Shown here: positions 54,653-63,281 of the stretch, in pieces | Position numbering within the stretch: position 1 is the first letter of the stretch | Layout: each line of letters starts with the position of its first letter | Assembly: GCA_004558145.1 (NCBI GenBank) | Contig: SFDQ01000003.1 | Span: forward strand, 186,001-250,000 | From: Oscillospiraceae bacterium | Lineage (GTDB): Bacteria > Bacillota_A > Clostridia > Oscillospirales > Ruminococcaceae | Direction: 5' to 3' | DNA: 64,000 bases | Position numbers and translations under genes: made by a program | Notes under the pieces: model-generated | Database searches by the model: none | Seen by the model: the letters and a program-made list of their open reading frames with translations, nothing else | What the model was told of the DNA's origin: nothing

Positions 54653-54738
54653 CGTTTTGTTTAACTCCTCTCGAAATCCGGGATCGTATTAAAACCAATT
54701 ATAACGGATATGCACGCATTTTGCAAGTGAAACCGGCG

Positions 54739-55872
54739 TTAAATGCGGGTGTCCAGCAGAGTTACATACCGGTCATGGAACGATTCAAAGGTCCCGGCGT
54801 CCAGTTCGGCCCGGATACGCTCCATGAGATGGTTGTAGAAATAGAGGTTGTGCATCACGGCGAGGCGCATGCCCAGCATCTCGTCGGCTTTGAACAGGTG
54901 CCGCAGATAGGCGCGGCTGAAGTTGCGGCAGACGGGGCAGTCGCACTCCGGGTCGATGGGGCGCTCGTCCTTCTCATACTTGAGGTTCTTGATGTTGATG
55001 ATGCCGCTCCAGGTGTTCAGATGGCCGTGGCGGGCGTTGCGGCTGGGCATGACGCAGTCGAACAGGTCCACGCCGCGCCACACGCCCTCGATGATGTTGC
55101 CGGGCGTGCCCACGCCCATCAGATAGCGGATCTTGTCCTTCGGCGCAAAGGGCTCCACTGCGGTGATGATGCGGTACATCTCCTCCGCGGGCTCCCCCAC
55201 TGCCAGACCGCCGATGGCATAGCCGTCCAGGTCCATGTCCGCGATGGTTTTCATGTGCTCCACCCGCAAATCGTCAAAGGTGCAGCCCTGGTTGATGCCG
55301 AACAGCAGCTGGTGCGGATTGGTGGCGAGACCTTCATTTTTCAGCCGGGCCATCTCCGCCTTGCAACGGGCCAGCCAGCGCACGGTGCGCTCACAGCTGG
55401 CCTTTGCATAGTCGTACTGGGCGGGGTTCTCCACGCACTCATCGAAGGCCATGGCAATGGTGGAACCGAGATTCGCCTGGATCTGCATGCTCTCTTCCGG
55501 GCCCATGAAGATCTTGTGGCCGTCCAGATGGGAGTGGAAGGTCACGCCCTCTTCGGTGATGTTGCGCAGCTTGGCGAGACTGAACACCTGGAATCCGCCG
55601 CTGTCGGTGAGGATGGGGCCGTCCCAGCGGGTGAACTTGTGCAGGCCGCCCAGCTCTGCCACCAGCTTGTCCCCCGGACGCAGGTGCAGGTGATAGGTGT
55701 TGCACAGCATCACCTGGCAGCCAATGTCCTTCAGGTCAAAGGCGGACAGGCCGCCCTTGATGGCGGCGGCGGTGGCCACGTTCATGAACGCGGGCGTCTG
55801 CACCGTGCCGTGCACCGTTTCAAACTGCCCCCGGCGTGCGGCGTGCTCGGTTTTGGTCAAGCGGTAAGGCAT
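54739..55872 (-). CDS. tgt: tRNA-guanine transglycosylase
   Basis: 377-aa TGT, which exchanges G34 of GUN-anticodon tRNAs for a queuosine precursor. Catalytic Asp in LTDSGGFQVFSL (about 88-99) and the nucleophile Asp in RGVDLFDCVMPSRNARHG. The zinc site is CDCPVCRNF...H near the C-terminus. Just downstream of queA on the minus strand, giving the usual queA-tgt-yajC order. Confidence 0.96.
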   Translation of the reverse strand: MPYRLTKTEHAARRGQFETVHGTVQTPAFMNVATAAAIKGGLSAFDLKDIGCQVMLCNTYHLHLRPGDKLVAELGGLHKFTRWDGPILTDSGGFQVFSLAKLRNITEEGVTFHSHLDGHKIFMGPEESMQIQANLGSTIAMAFDECVENPAQYDYAKASCERTVRWLARCKAEMARLKNEGLATNPHQLLFGINQGCTFDDLRVEHMKTIADMDLDGYAIGGLAVGEPAEEMYRIITAVEPFAPKDKIRYLMGVGTPGNIIEGVWRGVDLFDCVMPSRNARHGHLNTWSGIINIKNLKYEKDERPIDPECDCPVCRNFSRAYLRHLFKADEMLGMRLAVMHNLYFYNHLMERIRAELDAGTFESFHDRYVTLLDTRI

Positions 55873-55890
55873 GTGTAAAGTTCCTTTCTT

Positions 55891-56919
55891 TTACAGGATA
55901 AGCATGGCGTCGCCAAAGCTGAAAAAGCGGTATTTCTGCTCCACAGCCTCTTTGTAGGCGGCCATGGTGCGCTCATAACCATAGAAGGCGCTGACCAGCA
56001 TGATGAGCGTGCTTTCAGGAAGATGGAAGTTGGTGATGAGGCCGTCCATGCAGCGGAATTCGCAGCCGGGATACAGGAAAATATCGGTGTCGCCGCTGCA
56101 GGCACGGATCTCACCGTATTTGGCCGCCACAGATTCCAGCGTGCGGCAGCTGGTGGTGCCCACGCAGATCACCCGGCCGCCCCGGGCCTTGGTCTCGTTG
56201 ATCTTGCGGGCGGTCTCCTCGCTGACGCAGTACCACTCGGAGTGCATCTGGTGGTCGGCGATGTCATCCTCCTTCACCGGGCGGAAGGTGCCAAGGCCCA
56301 CGTGCAGGGTCACCTCGGCAAAATCCACGCCTTTCTGGCGCAGGCGGTCCATCAGTTCCGGCGTGAAGTGCAGGCCGGCGGTGGGAGCGGCGGCGCTGCC
56401 CAGCTCCTTGGCATAGACGGTCTGGTACTGGCTCTGGTCCTCCAGCTGGCGGGTGATGTAGGGCGGCAGAGGCATTTTGCCGAACTCATCCAGCTTTTCG
56501 TAGAGGGTCTGGGTGTCGTAGAAAAACTCCACAAGCTTGTTGCCGTCTTCCATCGTTTCCCGGATGACCGCCCGCAGGCTGCCATCGCCAAAGATGACCT
56601 CGGTGCCGGCCTTCAGACGCTTGCCAGGCTTTGCCAGGCACTCCCAGACATCGCCCTTCACCTGCCGCAGCAGCAGAATTTCGCTTACCGCGCCGGTCCC
56701 GGCCTTTTCGCCCACCAAACGTGCGGGCAAAACCTTGGAATCGTTCACAACCAGAAGATCGCCGGCATTTAATAGGTCAGGCAGATCGTGAAACACCTGA
56801 TGGCGGATCTCATCGCTGCCGCGCTTCACGCACAGCAGGCGGGCGGAATCCCGCGGATCGGCGGGTTCCTGCGCGATTAGTTCATGGGGCAGGTCGAACC
56901 AAAAATCTTTTTTCAGCAT
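55891..56919 (-). CDS. queA: S-adenosylmethionine:tRNA ribosyltransferase-isomerase
   Basis: 342-aa QueA, which adds the epoxycyclopentanediol precursor onto preQ1-modified tRNA after TGT. The family segments FWFDLPHELIAQEPADPRDSARLL, GDLLVVNDSKVLPARL, GLHFTPELMDRL, VTLHVGLGTFRPV and TSCRTLESVA are intact. First gene of the minus-strand queuosine operon. The start CAT is at 56917-56919. Confidence 0.96.
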   Translation of the reverse strand: MLKKDFWFDLPHELIAQEPADPRDSARLLCVKRGSDEIRHQVFHDLPDLLNAGDLLVVNDSKVLPARLVGEKAGTGAVSEILLLRQVKGDVWECLAKPGKRLKAGTEVIFGDGSLRAVIRETMEDGNKLVEFFYDTQTLYEKLDEFGKMPLPPYITRQLEDQSQYQTVYAKELGSAAAPTAGLHFTPELMDRLRQKGVDFAEVTLHVGLGTFRPVKEDDIADHQMHSEWYCVSEETARKINETKARGGRVICVGTTSCRTLESVAAKYGEIRACSGDTDIFLYPGCEFRCMDGLITNFHLPESTLIMLVSAFYGYERTMAAYKEAVEQKYRFFSFGDAMLIL

Positions 56920-56941
56920 GGAGTATTGCCTTTCTTGATAA

Positions 56942-56970
56942 TTGACATTGCTTCACGGCAATGCTATAGT
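56942..56970 (+). promoter_or_regulatory. Strong promoter of asd
   Basis: TTGACA (56942-56947), 17 bp, TATAGT (56965-56970) with extended TG. Start near 56977, leaving a leader of about 143 nt. Confidence 0.85.
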
Positions 56971-56976
56971 AAAGAC

Positions 56977-57068
56977 ATGTTTTAAGGTGTTGGTGCGCTG
57001 TGCACGCTATGCAATCTAATTTATTATATTGCATACATTGCCGGTTTTCAAGCCGGTTTTTTTTATAC
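56977..57068 (+). promoter_or_regulatory. asd leader with a terminator (attenuator candidate)
   Basis: The leader contains TATGCAAT (57008-57015) / ATTGCATA (57028-57035). A short GCCGG hairpin (about 57041-57056) with T8 follows, so transcripts could stop about 90 nt after the start and 50 nt before asd. No lysine riboswitch signature was recognised; the signal is unknown. Confidence 0.5.
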
Positions 57069-57119
57069 ACCCGGCACCGGCGAACACAAGAGGGCTTTGC
57101 GGAAAGGAACGAGTGAACT

Positions 57120-58199
57120 ATGAAACAGTATCAAGTGGGCGTTGTGGGCGCCACCGGCATGGTCGGCCAGCGTTTCGTGTCTCTGCTGGCGCAGCATCCC
57201 TGGTTCCATCTGGCCGTGGTGGCGGCCTCTCCCCGTTCGGCGGGCAAGACCTACGAAGAGGCCGTTGGCAGCCGCTGGGCCATGCCTGACCCCATGCCGG
57301 AGCAGGTCAAGAATATGGTGGTGCTGGACGCCTCCCATGTGGAAGAAGTGGCCTCCAAAGTCGATTTCGTGTTCTGCGCGGTGGATATGAAGAAAGAGGA
57401 AATCCGCGCTCTGGAAGAGAGCTACGCCAAGGCAGAATGCCCGGTGGTCTCCAACAACAGCGCCCACCGCTTCACCCCTGACGTACCCATGGTGGTGCCG
57501 GAGATCAACCCCGAGCACCTGGACGTCATTGCAGCCCAGCGCGCACGCCTGGGCACCAAAAAGGGATTTGTGGCGGTGAAATCCAACTGCTCCCTGCAGA
57601 GCTATGTGCCCGCCCTGCACCCGCTGAAAGACGAATTCGGCCTTTCCAAAGTGCTGGTGTGCACCTATCAGGCAATCTCCGGCGCCGGCAAGACCTTTGC
57701 CACCTGGCCGGAGATGGTGGACAACTGCATCCCCTACATCGGCGGCGAAGAGGAAAAGAGCGAACAGGAGCCGCTGAAGCTGTGGGGCAAGGTGGAGAAC
57801 GGCGCCATTGTGCCGGCCGCCTCCCCTTCCATTACCGCCCAGTGCCTGCGCATCCCTGTGACCGACGGGCACATGGCCGCCGTGTTCATGAGCTTTGATA
57901 AAAAGCCCACCAAGGAAGAGATCCTGGACCGCTGGGCGAACTTTGAGGGCGAGGCCCAGCGCCTTGCGCTGCCCAGCGCCCCCAAGCACTTCCTGCATTA
58001 CTTTGAAGAGAACGACCGGCCGCAGACCAAGCTGGACCGCAATCTGGAGAACGGCATGGCCGTTTCCATCGGCCGTCTGCGCCCGGACACCCAGTATGAC
58101 TACAAGTTTGTCTGCCTGTCCCACAACACCCTGCGGGGCGCTGCGGGCGGCGGCGTGCTGCTGGCGGAACTGCTTGCTGCCAAGGGCTATTTTGACTAA
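57120..58199 (+). CDS. asd: Aspartate-semialdehyde dehydrogenase (archaeal/fungal-type)
   Basis: 359-aa ASADH, which makes the branch-point aldehyde for lysine, threonine and methionine. The NADP motif is GVVGATGMVGQRF (about 7-19) and the catalytic Cys is in VKSNCSLQSYVPAL (about 162). A conserved His lies in TDGHMAAVFM. The length and the SNCSLQ motif fit the archaeal/fungal-type branch (TIGR00978) rather than the usual E. coli type. It starts the asd-dapA-dapB run. Confidence 0.93.
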   Translation: MKQYQVGVVGATGMVGQRFVSLLAQHPWFHLAVVAASPRSAGKTYEEAVGSRWAMPDPMPEQVKNMVVLDASHVEEVASKVDFVFCAVDMKKEEIRALEESYAKAECPVVSNNSAHRFTPDVPMVVPEINPEHLDVIAAQRARLGTKKGFVAVKSNCSLQSYVPALHPLKDEFGLSKVLVCTYQAISGAGKTFATWPEMVDNCIPYIGGEEEKSEQEPLKLWGKVENGAIVPAASPSITAQCLRIPVTDGHMAAVFMSFDKKPTKEEILDRWANFEGEAQRLALPSAPKHFLHYFEENDRPQTKLDRNLENGMAVSIGRLRPDTQYDYKFVCLSHNTLRGAAGGGVLLAELLAAKGYFD

Positions 58200-58214
58200 A
58201 AGGAGTTGAGCGCA

Positions 58215-59102
58215 ATGAAAACGCCGATCTTCACCGGAGCCGCTGTTGCCATCATCACTCCCATGCTGCCGGACGGCAGCGTGGACTACAAGGGCCTGGC
58301 TGATCTGATCGAGTTCCAGATCAAAGGCGGCACCGATGCCGTTGTGATCTGCGGCACCACCGGCGAGTCCGCCACTCTGAAGGACGACGAGCATCTGGAG
58401 TGCATCCGTGTGGCGGTGGAGACCGCTGCCGGGCGCATCCCCGTCATCGCGGGCACCGGCTCCAACTACACCGAGCACGCGGTGGAGATGTCCAAGGAGG
58501 CCAAGGCCCGGGGTGCGGACGCGCTTCTGCTGGTGACTCCTTACTACAACAAGACCACCCAGCGAGGCCTCGTTGCCAGCTTCAACACCATTGTGGACGC
58601 GGCCGGCCTGCCGGCCATCCTCTACAACGTGCCCTCCCGCACCGGCGTGAACATCGAGTCCGCCACCGCGAAGGAACTGGCCAAGAACCCGCTCATCTGC
58701 GGCATCAAGGAAGCCAGCGGCAACATCAGCCAGATCGCCATGACCGCGGCACTGTGCGGCGGTGAGCTGCCCCTCTATTCCGGCAATGACGATCAGGTGG
58801 TGCCCATTCTGGCTTTGGGCGGCAAGGGTGTCATTTCGGTGGTCTCCAACGTGGCGCCGGAACCGATGCACCGCATGTGCCAGCTTTGGTTCGAGGGCAA
58901 GACGAAGGAAAGTCTGGACTTGCAGCTGCAGCTGATGGGCCTTTGCAAAGCAATGTTCTGCGAGGTGAACCCCATCCCCGTGAAGGCTGCCCTGGGCATG
59001 ATGGGCCTTCCGGCCGGGCCCTGCCGCCTGCCGCTGGTGCCCCTGAGCGACGACCACGCCGAACAGGTGCGCCGGGAGCTGCAGAACGCCGGCCTGATTT
59101 AA
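58215..59102 (+). CDS. dapA: 4-hydroxy-tetrahydrodipicolinate synthase
   Basis: 295-aa DapA, an aldolase-fold enzyme condensing pyruvate with aspartate semialdehyde. Motif GTTGES (about 45-50), catalytic Tyr in YNVPSRTGVN (about 135) and Schiff-base Lys in GIKEASGN (about 164). I use the ATG at 58215, 9 nt after AAAAGGAG; the TTG at 58206 touches the SD. 15 nt after asd. Confidence 0.95.
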   Translation: MKTPIFTGAAVAIITPMLPDGSVDYKGLADLIEFQIKGGTDAVVICGTTGESATLKDDEHLECIRVAVETAAGRIPVIAGTGSNYTEHAVEMSKEAKARGADALLLVTPYYNKTTQRGLVASFNTIVDAAGLPAILYNVPSRTGVNIESATAKELAKNPLICGIKEASGNISQIAMTAALCGGELPLYSGNDDQVVPILALGGKGVISVVSNVAPEPMHRMCQLWFEGKTKESLDLQLQLMGLCKAMFCEVNPIPVKAALGMMGLPAGPCRLPLVPLSDDHAEQVRRELQNAGLI

Positions 59103-59112
59103 AAGGAACACC

Positions 59113-59145
59113 AAAAGGCCCGCGCGTTTTTTGCGCGGGCCTTTT
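59113..59145 (+). terminator. Perfect 13-bp hairpin between dapA and dapB
   Basis: AAAAGGCCCGCGC (59113-59125) / GCGCGGGCCTTTT (59133-59145). Terminator-like inside the lysine operon, probably partial. Confidence 0.75.
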
Positions 59146-59170
59146 GTAAAAAGAACAGGAGAAAGATACC

Positions 59171-59929
59171 ATGACCCGCATTATCATTCAGGGCATCAAC
59201 GGCCGCATGGGCAAGGTCTTGTGCGAGCTGATCGAACAGCGTGAGGACTGCCGCGTTGTGGGCGGCGTGGACGTCACCCCTCAGAGCGGCGCCATCCCCG
59301 TGGCGGCGAGCCTGGAGGAACTGAACGTGGAGGCCGATGTGCTCATCGACTTTTCCAGCCCCGCGGCCACCAGGAACGCTCTGCGCTTCTGCGCAAAGAA
59401 CGCGCTGCCCTGCGTCATCTGCACCACCGGCCTGGACGAGGACACCGAAAAGCTGCTGACCGAGGCCAGCACCCGCTGTGCTGTGTTCAAGAGCGCGAAC
59501 ATGTCCATGGGCATCAACCTGCTGGCCCAGCTTGCCCAGCAGGCCGCCACGGCGCTGGGGCTGGACTACGACATCGAGATCATCGAGAAGCACCACCACA
59601 ACAAGCTGGACGCGCCCAGCGGCACTGCGCTGCTGCTGGCGGACGAGATCAACAAGGTGGCCAGCGAGCCCTACGAATATGTCTATGACCGCCACAGTGT
59701 GCGGCAGAAGCGCTCTCCCCGCGAGATCGGCCTGCACTCGGTGCGGGGCGGCAGCATCGTGGGTGAGCATGAGATTTTGTTCTGCGGGCCGGATGAGGTC
59801 ATCACCCTGAGCCACAGCGCCGGTTCCCGCCGTGTGTTTGCCAACGGCGCGGTGAATGCTGCGGTGTTCCTTGCGGATAAAGGCCCTGGACTTTACACCA
59901 TGAAAGACCTGATGAAGGAACTTCTGTGA
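59171..59929 (+). CDS. dapB: 4-hydroxy-tetrahydrodipicolinate reductase
   Basis: 252-aa DapB. The N-terminal NAD(P)-binding motif is short (IIQGINGRMGKVL, 4-16). The catalytic HHHNKLDAPSGTAL motif lies near residues 140-153, and the GEHEILF segment follows. It completes the asd-dapA-dapB steps from aspartate semialdehyde to tetrahydrodipicolinate. ATG after AGGAGAAAG. Confidence 0.95.
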   Translation: MTRIIIQGINGRMGKVLCELIEQREDCRVVGGVDVTPQSGAIPVAASLEELNVEADVLIDFSSPAATRNALRFCAKNALPCVICTTGLDEDTEKLLTEASTRCAVFKSANMSMGINLLAQLAQQAATALGLDYDIEIIEKHHHNKLDAPSGTALLLADEINKVASEPYEYVYDRHSVRQKRSPREIGLHSVRGGSIVGEHEILFCGPDEVITLSHSAGSRRVFANGAVNAAVFLADKGPGLYTMKDLMKELL

Positions 59930-59939
59930 GGAAAATAAC

Positions 59940-61160
59940 ATGAAGAAACGACTGATCGTTCTGGTGCTTGCCATTCTGGCACTGCTGATGATCGTTCCTC
60001 TGCTGGACAGTGCGGTCGATTCGGTGCGGGATGCGGCCGCCCAGGCGCAGCCTGACCCCACGCCTGCACCCTCCCCTTCCCCCACGCCGGAGCCGACGCC
60101 GACTGTTTCCACGGTGCGCTTTTCCGCCACAGGCGATAACCTCATCCATACCGGCATCTACAACCAGGCGGCCCGCAGAGCCCAGGCGGAGGGCAAAGAG
60201 GGCTATGATTTTTCCTTCTGCTACGACGCGGTGCGGGATTTCTACGCCGGTTTTGACGTGAACTGGATCAACCAGGAAACGCTGGTGAACGATGAACTGG
60301 AGCCCAGCAGTTATCCCTGCTTTTCCACGCCGGGCGATATGGGGCGCGAGCTGTACGACACAGGGTTCAGAGTGTTCAGCCTGGCGAACAACCACACCTA
60401 TGACAAGGGTGCCGAGGGCATTGCTGCCACCAGACGGTTCTGGTCCAGCCTGCCGGAAGATGCAGTCACCTGCGGACTGTACGCGGGCGAAGAAGACTAC
60501 GACAACATCGTGATCCGGGAGACCAATGGCATCCGCATCGCCTATCTTTCTTATACGGAATTCACCAACGGCATCCCCACTCCCTCCGGAGCGGAAGCGA
60601 ACCTCATCTACACCAGCCAGACCGACGTGATACAGCACCAGATCGAACTGGCACGCCAGCAGGCGGACTTTGTGGTGGTGGGTGTTCACTGGGGCGTGGA
60701 GGGCAGCCACAAAGCCACCGACGCCCAGCGGGCGCTGGCTCAGCAGATGGCCGACTGGGGAGCTGGCGTAGTCATCGGAACTCACCCCCATGTGGTGCAG
60801 GACGCACAGTGGCTCACTGCGGCGGATGGCCGCCAGGTATTCGTGGCTTATTCCCTGGGCAATTTCCTGAACGCCCAGTCCACGGCGGACACGATGATCG
60901 GCGCGGTACTGAGCTTCACACTGGAAAAGACCACCCAGCCGGACGGAAGCAGCGAGACGGTCCTGAAGGACCCGATGCTGCATCCCACGGTGAACCATTA
61001 CGGCCAGAACTATTCCCAGATACGCATTTACCTTTATAAGGACTACACCGACGAGCTGGCCCAAAGCCACGGTGTGCGGGAGAACTTCCCGGATTTCAGC
61101 CGCAGCTACATAGAATCGGTCCTGCGGAACAACATCGACAACCAATTCCTTGATCTATAA
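59940..61160 (+). CDS. CapA-family (PGA_cap) exported protein
   Basis: 406-aa protein with an N-terminal membrane segment (about 4-22), a Pro-rich linker (PDPTPAPSPSPTPEPTPT) and a PGA_cap metallophosphatase-like domain (about 60-350). Motifs: GDNLIHTGIY, ANNHTYDKG, VGVHWGVEG, IGTHPHVVQD and YSLGNF. The family is named from poly-gamma-glutamate capsule synthesis, but most members, with no other cap genes nearby, have no proven role. It starts 10 nt after dapB. Confidence 0.85.
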   Translation: MKKRLIVLVLAILALLMIVPLLDSAVDSVRDAAAQAQPDPTPAPSPSPTPEPTPTVSTVRFSATGDNLIHTGIYNQAARRAQAEGKEGYDFSFCYDAVRDFYAGFDVNWINQETLVNDELEPSSYPCFSTPGDMGRELYDTGFRVFSLANNHTYDKGAEGIAATRRFWSSLPEDAVTCGLYAGEEDYDNIVIRETNGIRIAYLSYTEFTNGIPTPSGAEANLIYTSQTDVIQHQIELARQQADFVVVGVHWGVEGSHKATDAQRALAQQMADWGAGVVIGTHPHVVQDAQWLTAADGRQVFVAYSLGNFLNAQSTADTMIGAVLSFTLEKTTQPDGSSETVLKDPMLHPTVNHYGQNYSQIRIYLYKDYTDELAQSHGVRENFPDFSRSYIESVLRNNIDNQFLDL

Positions 61161-61178
61161 AAATGGAGGCAGAGCAAT

Positions 61179-61643
61179 ATGTACGGCATCTCCCAGCTTT
61201 CCAGTGAACAGAACATCATGGTGGTGGCCTTCCCCGCCGTGCGCCAGAGCGAGGGCGGCCCTGCGGGGTATCTCTCCCCCTTCGCGGCGGCCGGGGTCAA
61301 TATGGACATGATCTGCCAAGGGCTGCCCCAGGGCGACGTGGCGGCTTTGAGTTTCACCACCTCGTATGATAACTGGTCCATCGTGATGCGCACTCTGCCC
61401 CAGGTCACGGCGGGCAAAAGCGGCCCCGCGCCGCTCATCAGCGGCGGTTACACCAAGCTGACCCTCTTCGGGCAGGACATGCCGAACCTGTGCGGTGTGG
61501 CCTCCAGGGTGATGGAGGTCATGGCAGAGGCCCGGGTGCCCATCCACCTCATCACCACCAGCTCGGTGGACATTTCCCTGCTGGTGGCCGCCGAGGATGA
61601 GGACACGGCCCTGGAGGCGCTGCGGCAGGCATTCGCGCTGTGA
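61179..61643 (+). CDS. Free-standing tandem ACT-domain protein
   Basis: 154-aa protein that looks like the two regulatory ACT domains of aspartate kinase without the kinase: first unit VVAFPAVRQSEGG...NMDMICQG, second unit LTLFGQDMPNLCGVASRVMEVMAEARVPIHLITTSSVDISLLV. Such domains bind amino acids (lysine/threonine). Located after the lysine genes, it may act as a sensor or as a separate regulatory subunit; no kinase gene is in the window. ATG after GGAGGCAGAG. Confidence 0.78.
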   Translation: MYGISQLSSEQNIMVVAFPAVRQSEGGPAGYLSPFAAAGVNMDMICQGLPQGDVAALSFTTSYDNWSIVMRTLPQVTAGKSGPAPLISGGYTKLTLFGQDMPNLCGVASRVMEVMAEARVPIHLITTSSVDISLLVAAEDEDTALEALRQAFAL

Positions 61644-61659
61644 CCGGTCTTGAAATCAA

Positions 61660-61694
61660 AAAAGGAGCACTGTCATTTTGACAGTGCTCCTTTT
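61660..61694. terminator. Bidirectional terminator ACT gene / tyrS
   Basis: Perfect 16-bp stem AAAAGGAGCACTGTCA (61660-61675) / TGACAGTGCTCCTTTT (61679-61694) between convergent genes. Confidence 0.92.
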
Positions 61695-61706
61695 GGTTTT
61701 ATTGCA

Positions 61707-62927
61707 TCACAGCTGCACCTTGTGGTAGACCTTCTTGCCCTTCTTGATGACCACACCGGCGGCCAGAGCCTCGGCGCTCACGGTCATGGTGGGGTCGGTC
61801 ACCTTCTCGCCGTCCAGCAGAACGCCGCCCTGCTGGATGAGCTGACGGGCCTCCCGCTTGCTGGGGACCAGTTTCGCAGCCAGCATCATGTCCAGAATGC
61901 CGATCTTGCCGTCGGTGAGCTGGTCGGCGGTGAGGGTGGTGGAGGGCATGTTGGCCGCGTCCGCGGAGCCGCTGAACAGGCCGCGGGCGGTCTCCTGGGC
62001 CTTGCGGGCCTCCTCCTCGCTGTGGACCAGCTTGGTGAGCTCGAAGGCCAGGATCTCTTTGGCCTTGTTCAGCTCGCCGCCTTGCCAGTGGTCCATCTCG
62101 TCGATCTGCTCCAGGGGCAGGTCGGTGAGCATCCGCAGGCATTTCAGCACGTCGGCGTCGTCCACGTTGCGCCAGTACTGGTAGAACTCGTAGGGGGAAG
62201 TCTTTTCCGGGTCGAGCCAGACAGCGCCCTTCTGGGTCTTGCCCATCTTCTTGCCCTCGCTGGTGAGCAGCAGGGTGATGGTCATGGCGTAGGCGTCCTT
62301 GCCCAGCTTGCGGCGGATAAGCTCGGTGCCGCCCAGCATGTTGGACCACTGGTCGTCGCCGCCGCACTGCAGGTTGCAGCCCACGGTCTGGAACATGTGA
62401 TAGAAGTCGTAGGACTGCATGATCATGTAGTTGAACTCCAGGAAGGACAGCCCCTTCTCCATCCGCTGCTTGTAGCACTCGGCCCGGAGCATGTTGTTCA
62501 CCGAGAAGCAGGCGCCCACTTCGCGCAGCAGCTCGATGTAGTTCAGCTTCATCAGCCAGTCAGCGTTGTTCAGCATCAGAGCCTTGCCCTCGGAAAAGTC
62601 GATGAACTTGCTCATCTGCTTTTTGAAGCACTCGCAGTTGTGCTGGATGGTCTCCACGGTCATCATGGTGCGCATGTCGGTGCGGCCGCTGGGGTCGCCC
62701 ACCATGCCGGTGCCGCCGCCGATCAGGGCGATGGGGCGGTTACCTGCCTTCTGCAGCCGGCGCATGAGCATCAGGGCCATGAAGTGGCCCACATGCAGAG
62801 AATCGGCCGTGGGGTCAAAGCCGATGTAGAAGGTGGCTTTGCCGTTGTTGATGAGGTCTTTGATCTCTTCCTCATCGGTCACCTGGGCGATAAGCCCGCG
62901 GGCGACCAGCTCGTCGTAAATGGTCAT
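61707..62927 (-). CDS. tyrS: Tyrosyl-tRNA synthetase
   Basis: 406-aa TyrRS. The HIGH motif is HVGHFM (about 45-50), the Tyr-binding region is YMIMQSYDF and the KMSKS loop is KMGKTQKGA. A C-terminal S4 domain reads VPSKREARQLIQQGGVLLDGEKVTDP. The start is the CAT at 62925-62927, 10 nt after AAAGGAGG on the minus strand; a frame reaching 63068 runs through the T-box terminator and is rejected. Controlled by a Tyr T-box upstream. Confidence 0.96.
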   Translation of the reverse strand: MTIYDELVARGLIAQVTDEEEIKDLINNGKATFYIGFDPTADSLHVGHFMALMLMRRLQKAGNRPIALIGGGTGMVGDPSGRTDMRTMMTVETIQHNCECFKKQMSKFIDFSEGKALMLNNADWLMKLNYIELLREVGACFSVNNMLRAECYKQRMEKGLSFLEFNYMIMQSYDFYHMFQTVGCNLQCGGDDQWSNMLGGTELIRRKLGKDAYAMTITLLLTSEGKKMGKTQKGAVWLDPEKTSPYEFYQYWRNVDDADVLKCLRMLTDLPLEQIDEMDHWQGGELNKAKEILAFELTKLVHSEEEARKAQETARGLFSGSADAANMPSTTLTADQLTDGKIGILDMMLAAKLVPSKREARQLIQQGGVLLDGEKVTDPTMTVSAEALAAGVVIKKGKKVYHKVQL

Positions 62928-62966
62928 GCTTTCTGTTTCCTCCTTTGATTTGCGGGCAAAGGGCAT

Positions 62967-63246
62967 AAAAAAGCCCTCTGCCAAAATAAATTGGCAGAGG
63001 GCGAAACTTCGCGGTACCACCTCTGTTCGCCGCCCTCCTCGCGAAAGACGGCCTCGGCGGGTGCACAATAGACACCCTTGCGCTGTAACGTGCGCACCAC
63101 GGCGCGGCCTACCGGGCGCAAAACGCGCTGTTCAGCCTGCTGCTCCGGGATGTATTCGCCCTTGCGCACGCTTCCCTTTTCACCAAACCAGGGCTTCTCT
63201 GTGCCGCGCTTTCAAGGGGTACTGGTTCCCTTCTTCGCATTTGATA
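62967..63246 (-). promoter_or_regulatory. Tyrosine T-box riboswitch of tyrS
   Basis: Minus-strand leader of about 280 nt. The T-box sequence GGTGGTACCGCG (complement of 63010-63021) is followed by the terminator stem GCCCTCTGCCAA/TTGGCAGAGGGC (62973-62984, 62991-63002) and T6. A TAC specifier (complement of 63152-63154) sits in GCGAATACATCC. Uncharged tRNA-Tyr should favour the antiterminator. The gap between tyrS and recN is fully explained by this element and its promoter. Confidence 0.92.
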
Positions 63247-63252
63247 CTGTAC

Positions 63253-63281
63253 AGTATACCTGTGCCTTTTCCCTTTGTCAA
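63253..63281 (-). promoter_or_regulatory. Consensus promoter of tyrS, overlapping the recN stop
   Basis: On the minus strand TTGACA (63276-63281), 17 bp, TATACT (63253-63258). The TGA of recN is part of the -35 box. A palindrome ATACTGT-ACAGTAT (63244-63257) overlaps the -10 and the start site. Confidence 0.85.

Noticed and set aside
56977..57119. Lysine riboswitch ahead of asd
   Set aside because: Leader shorter than a lysine aptamer plus expression platform, and no conserved core was recognised.
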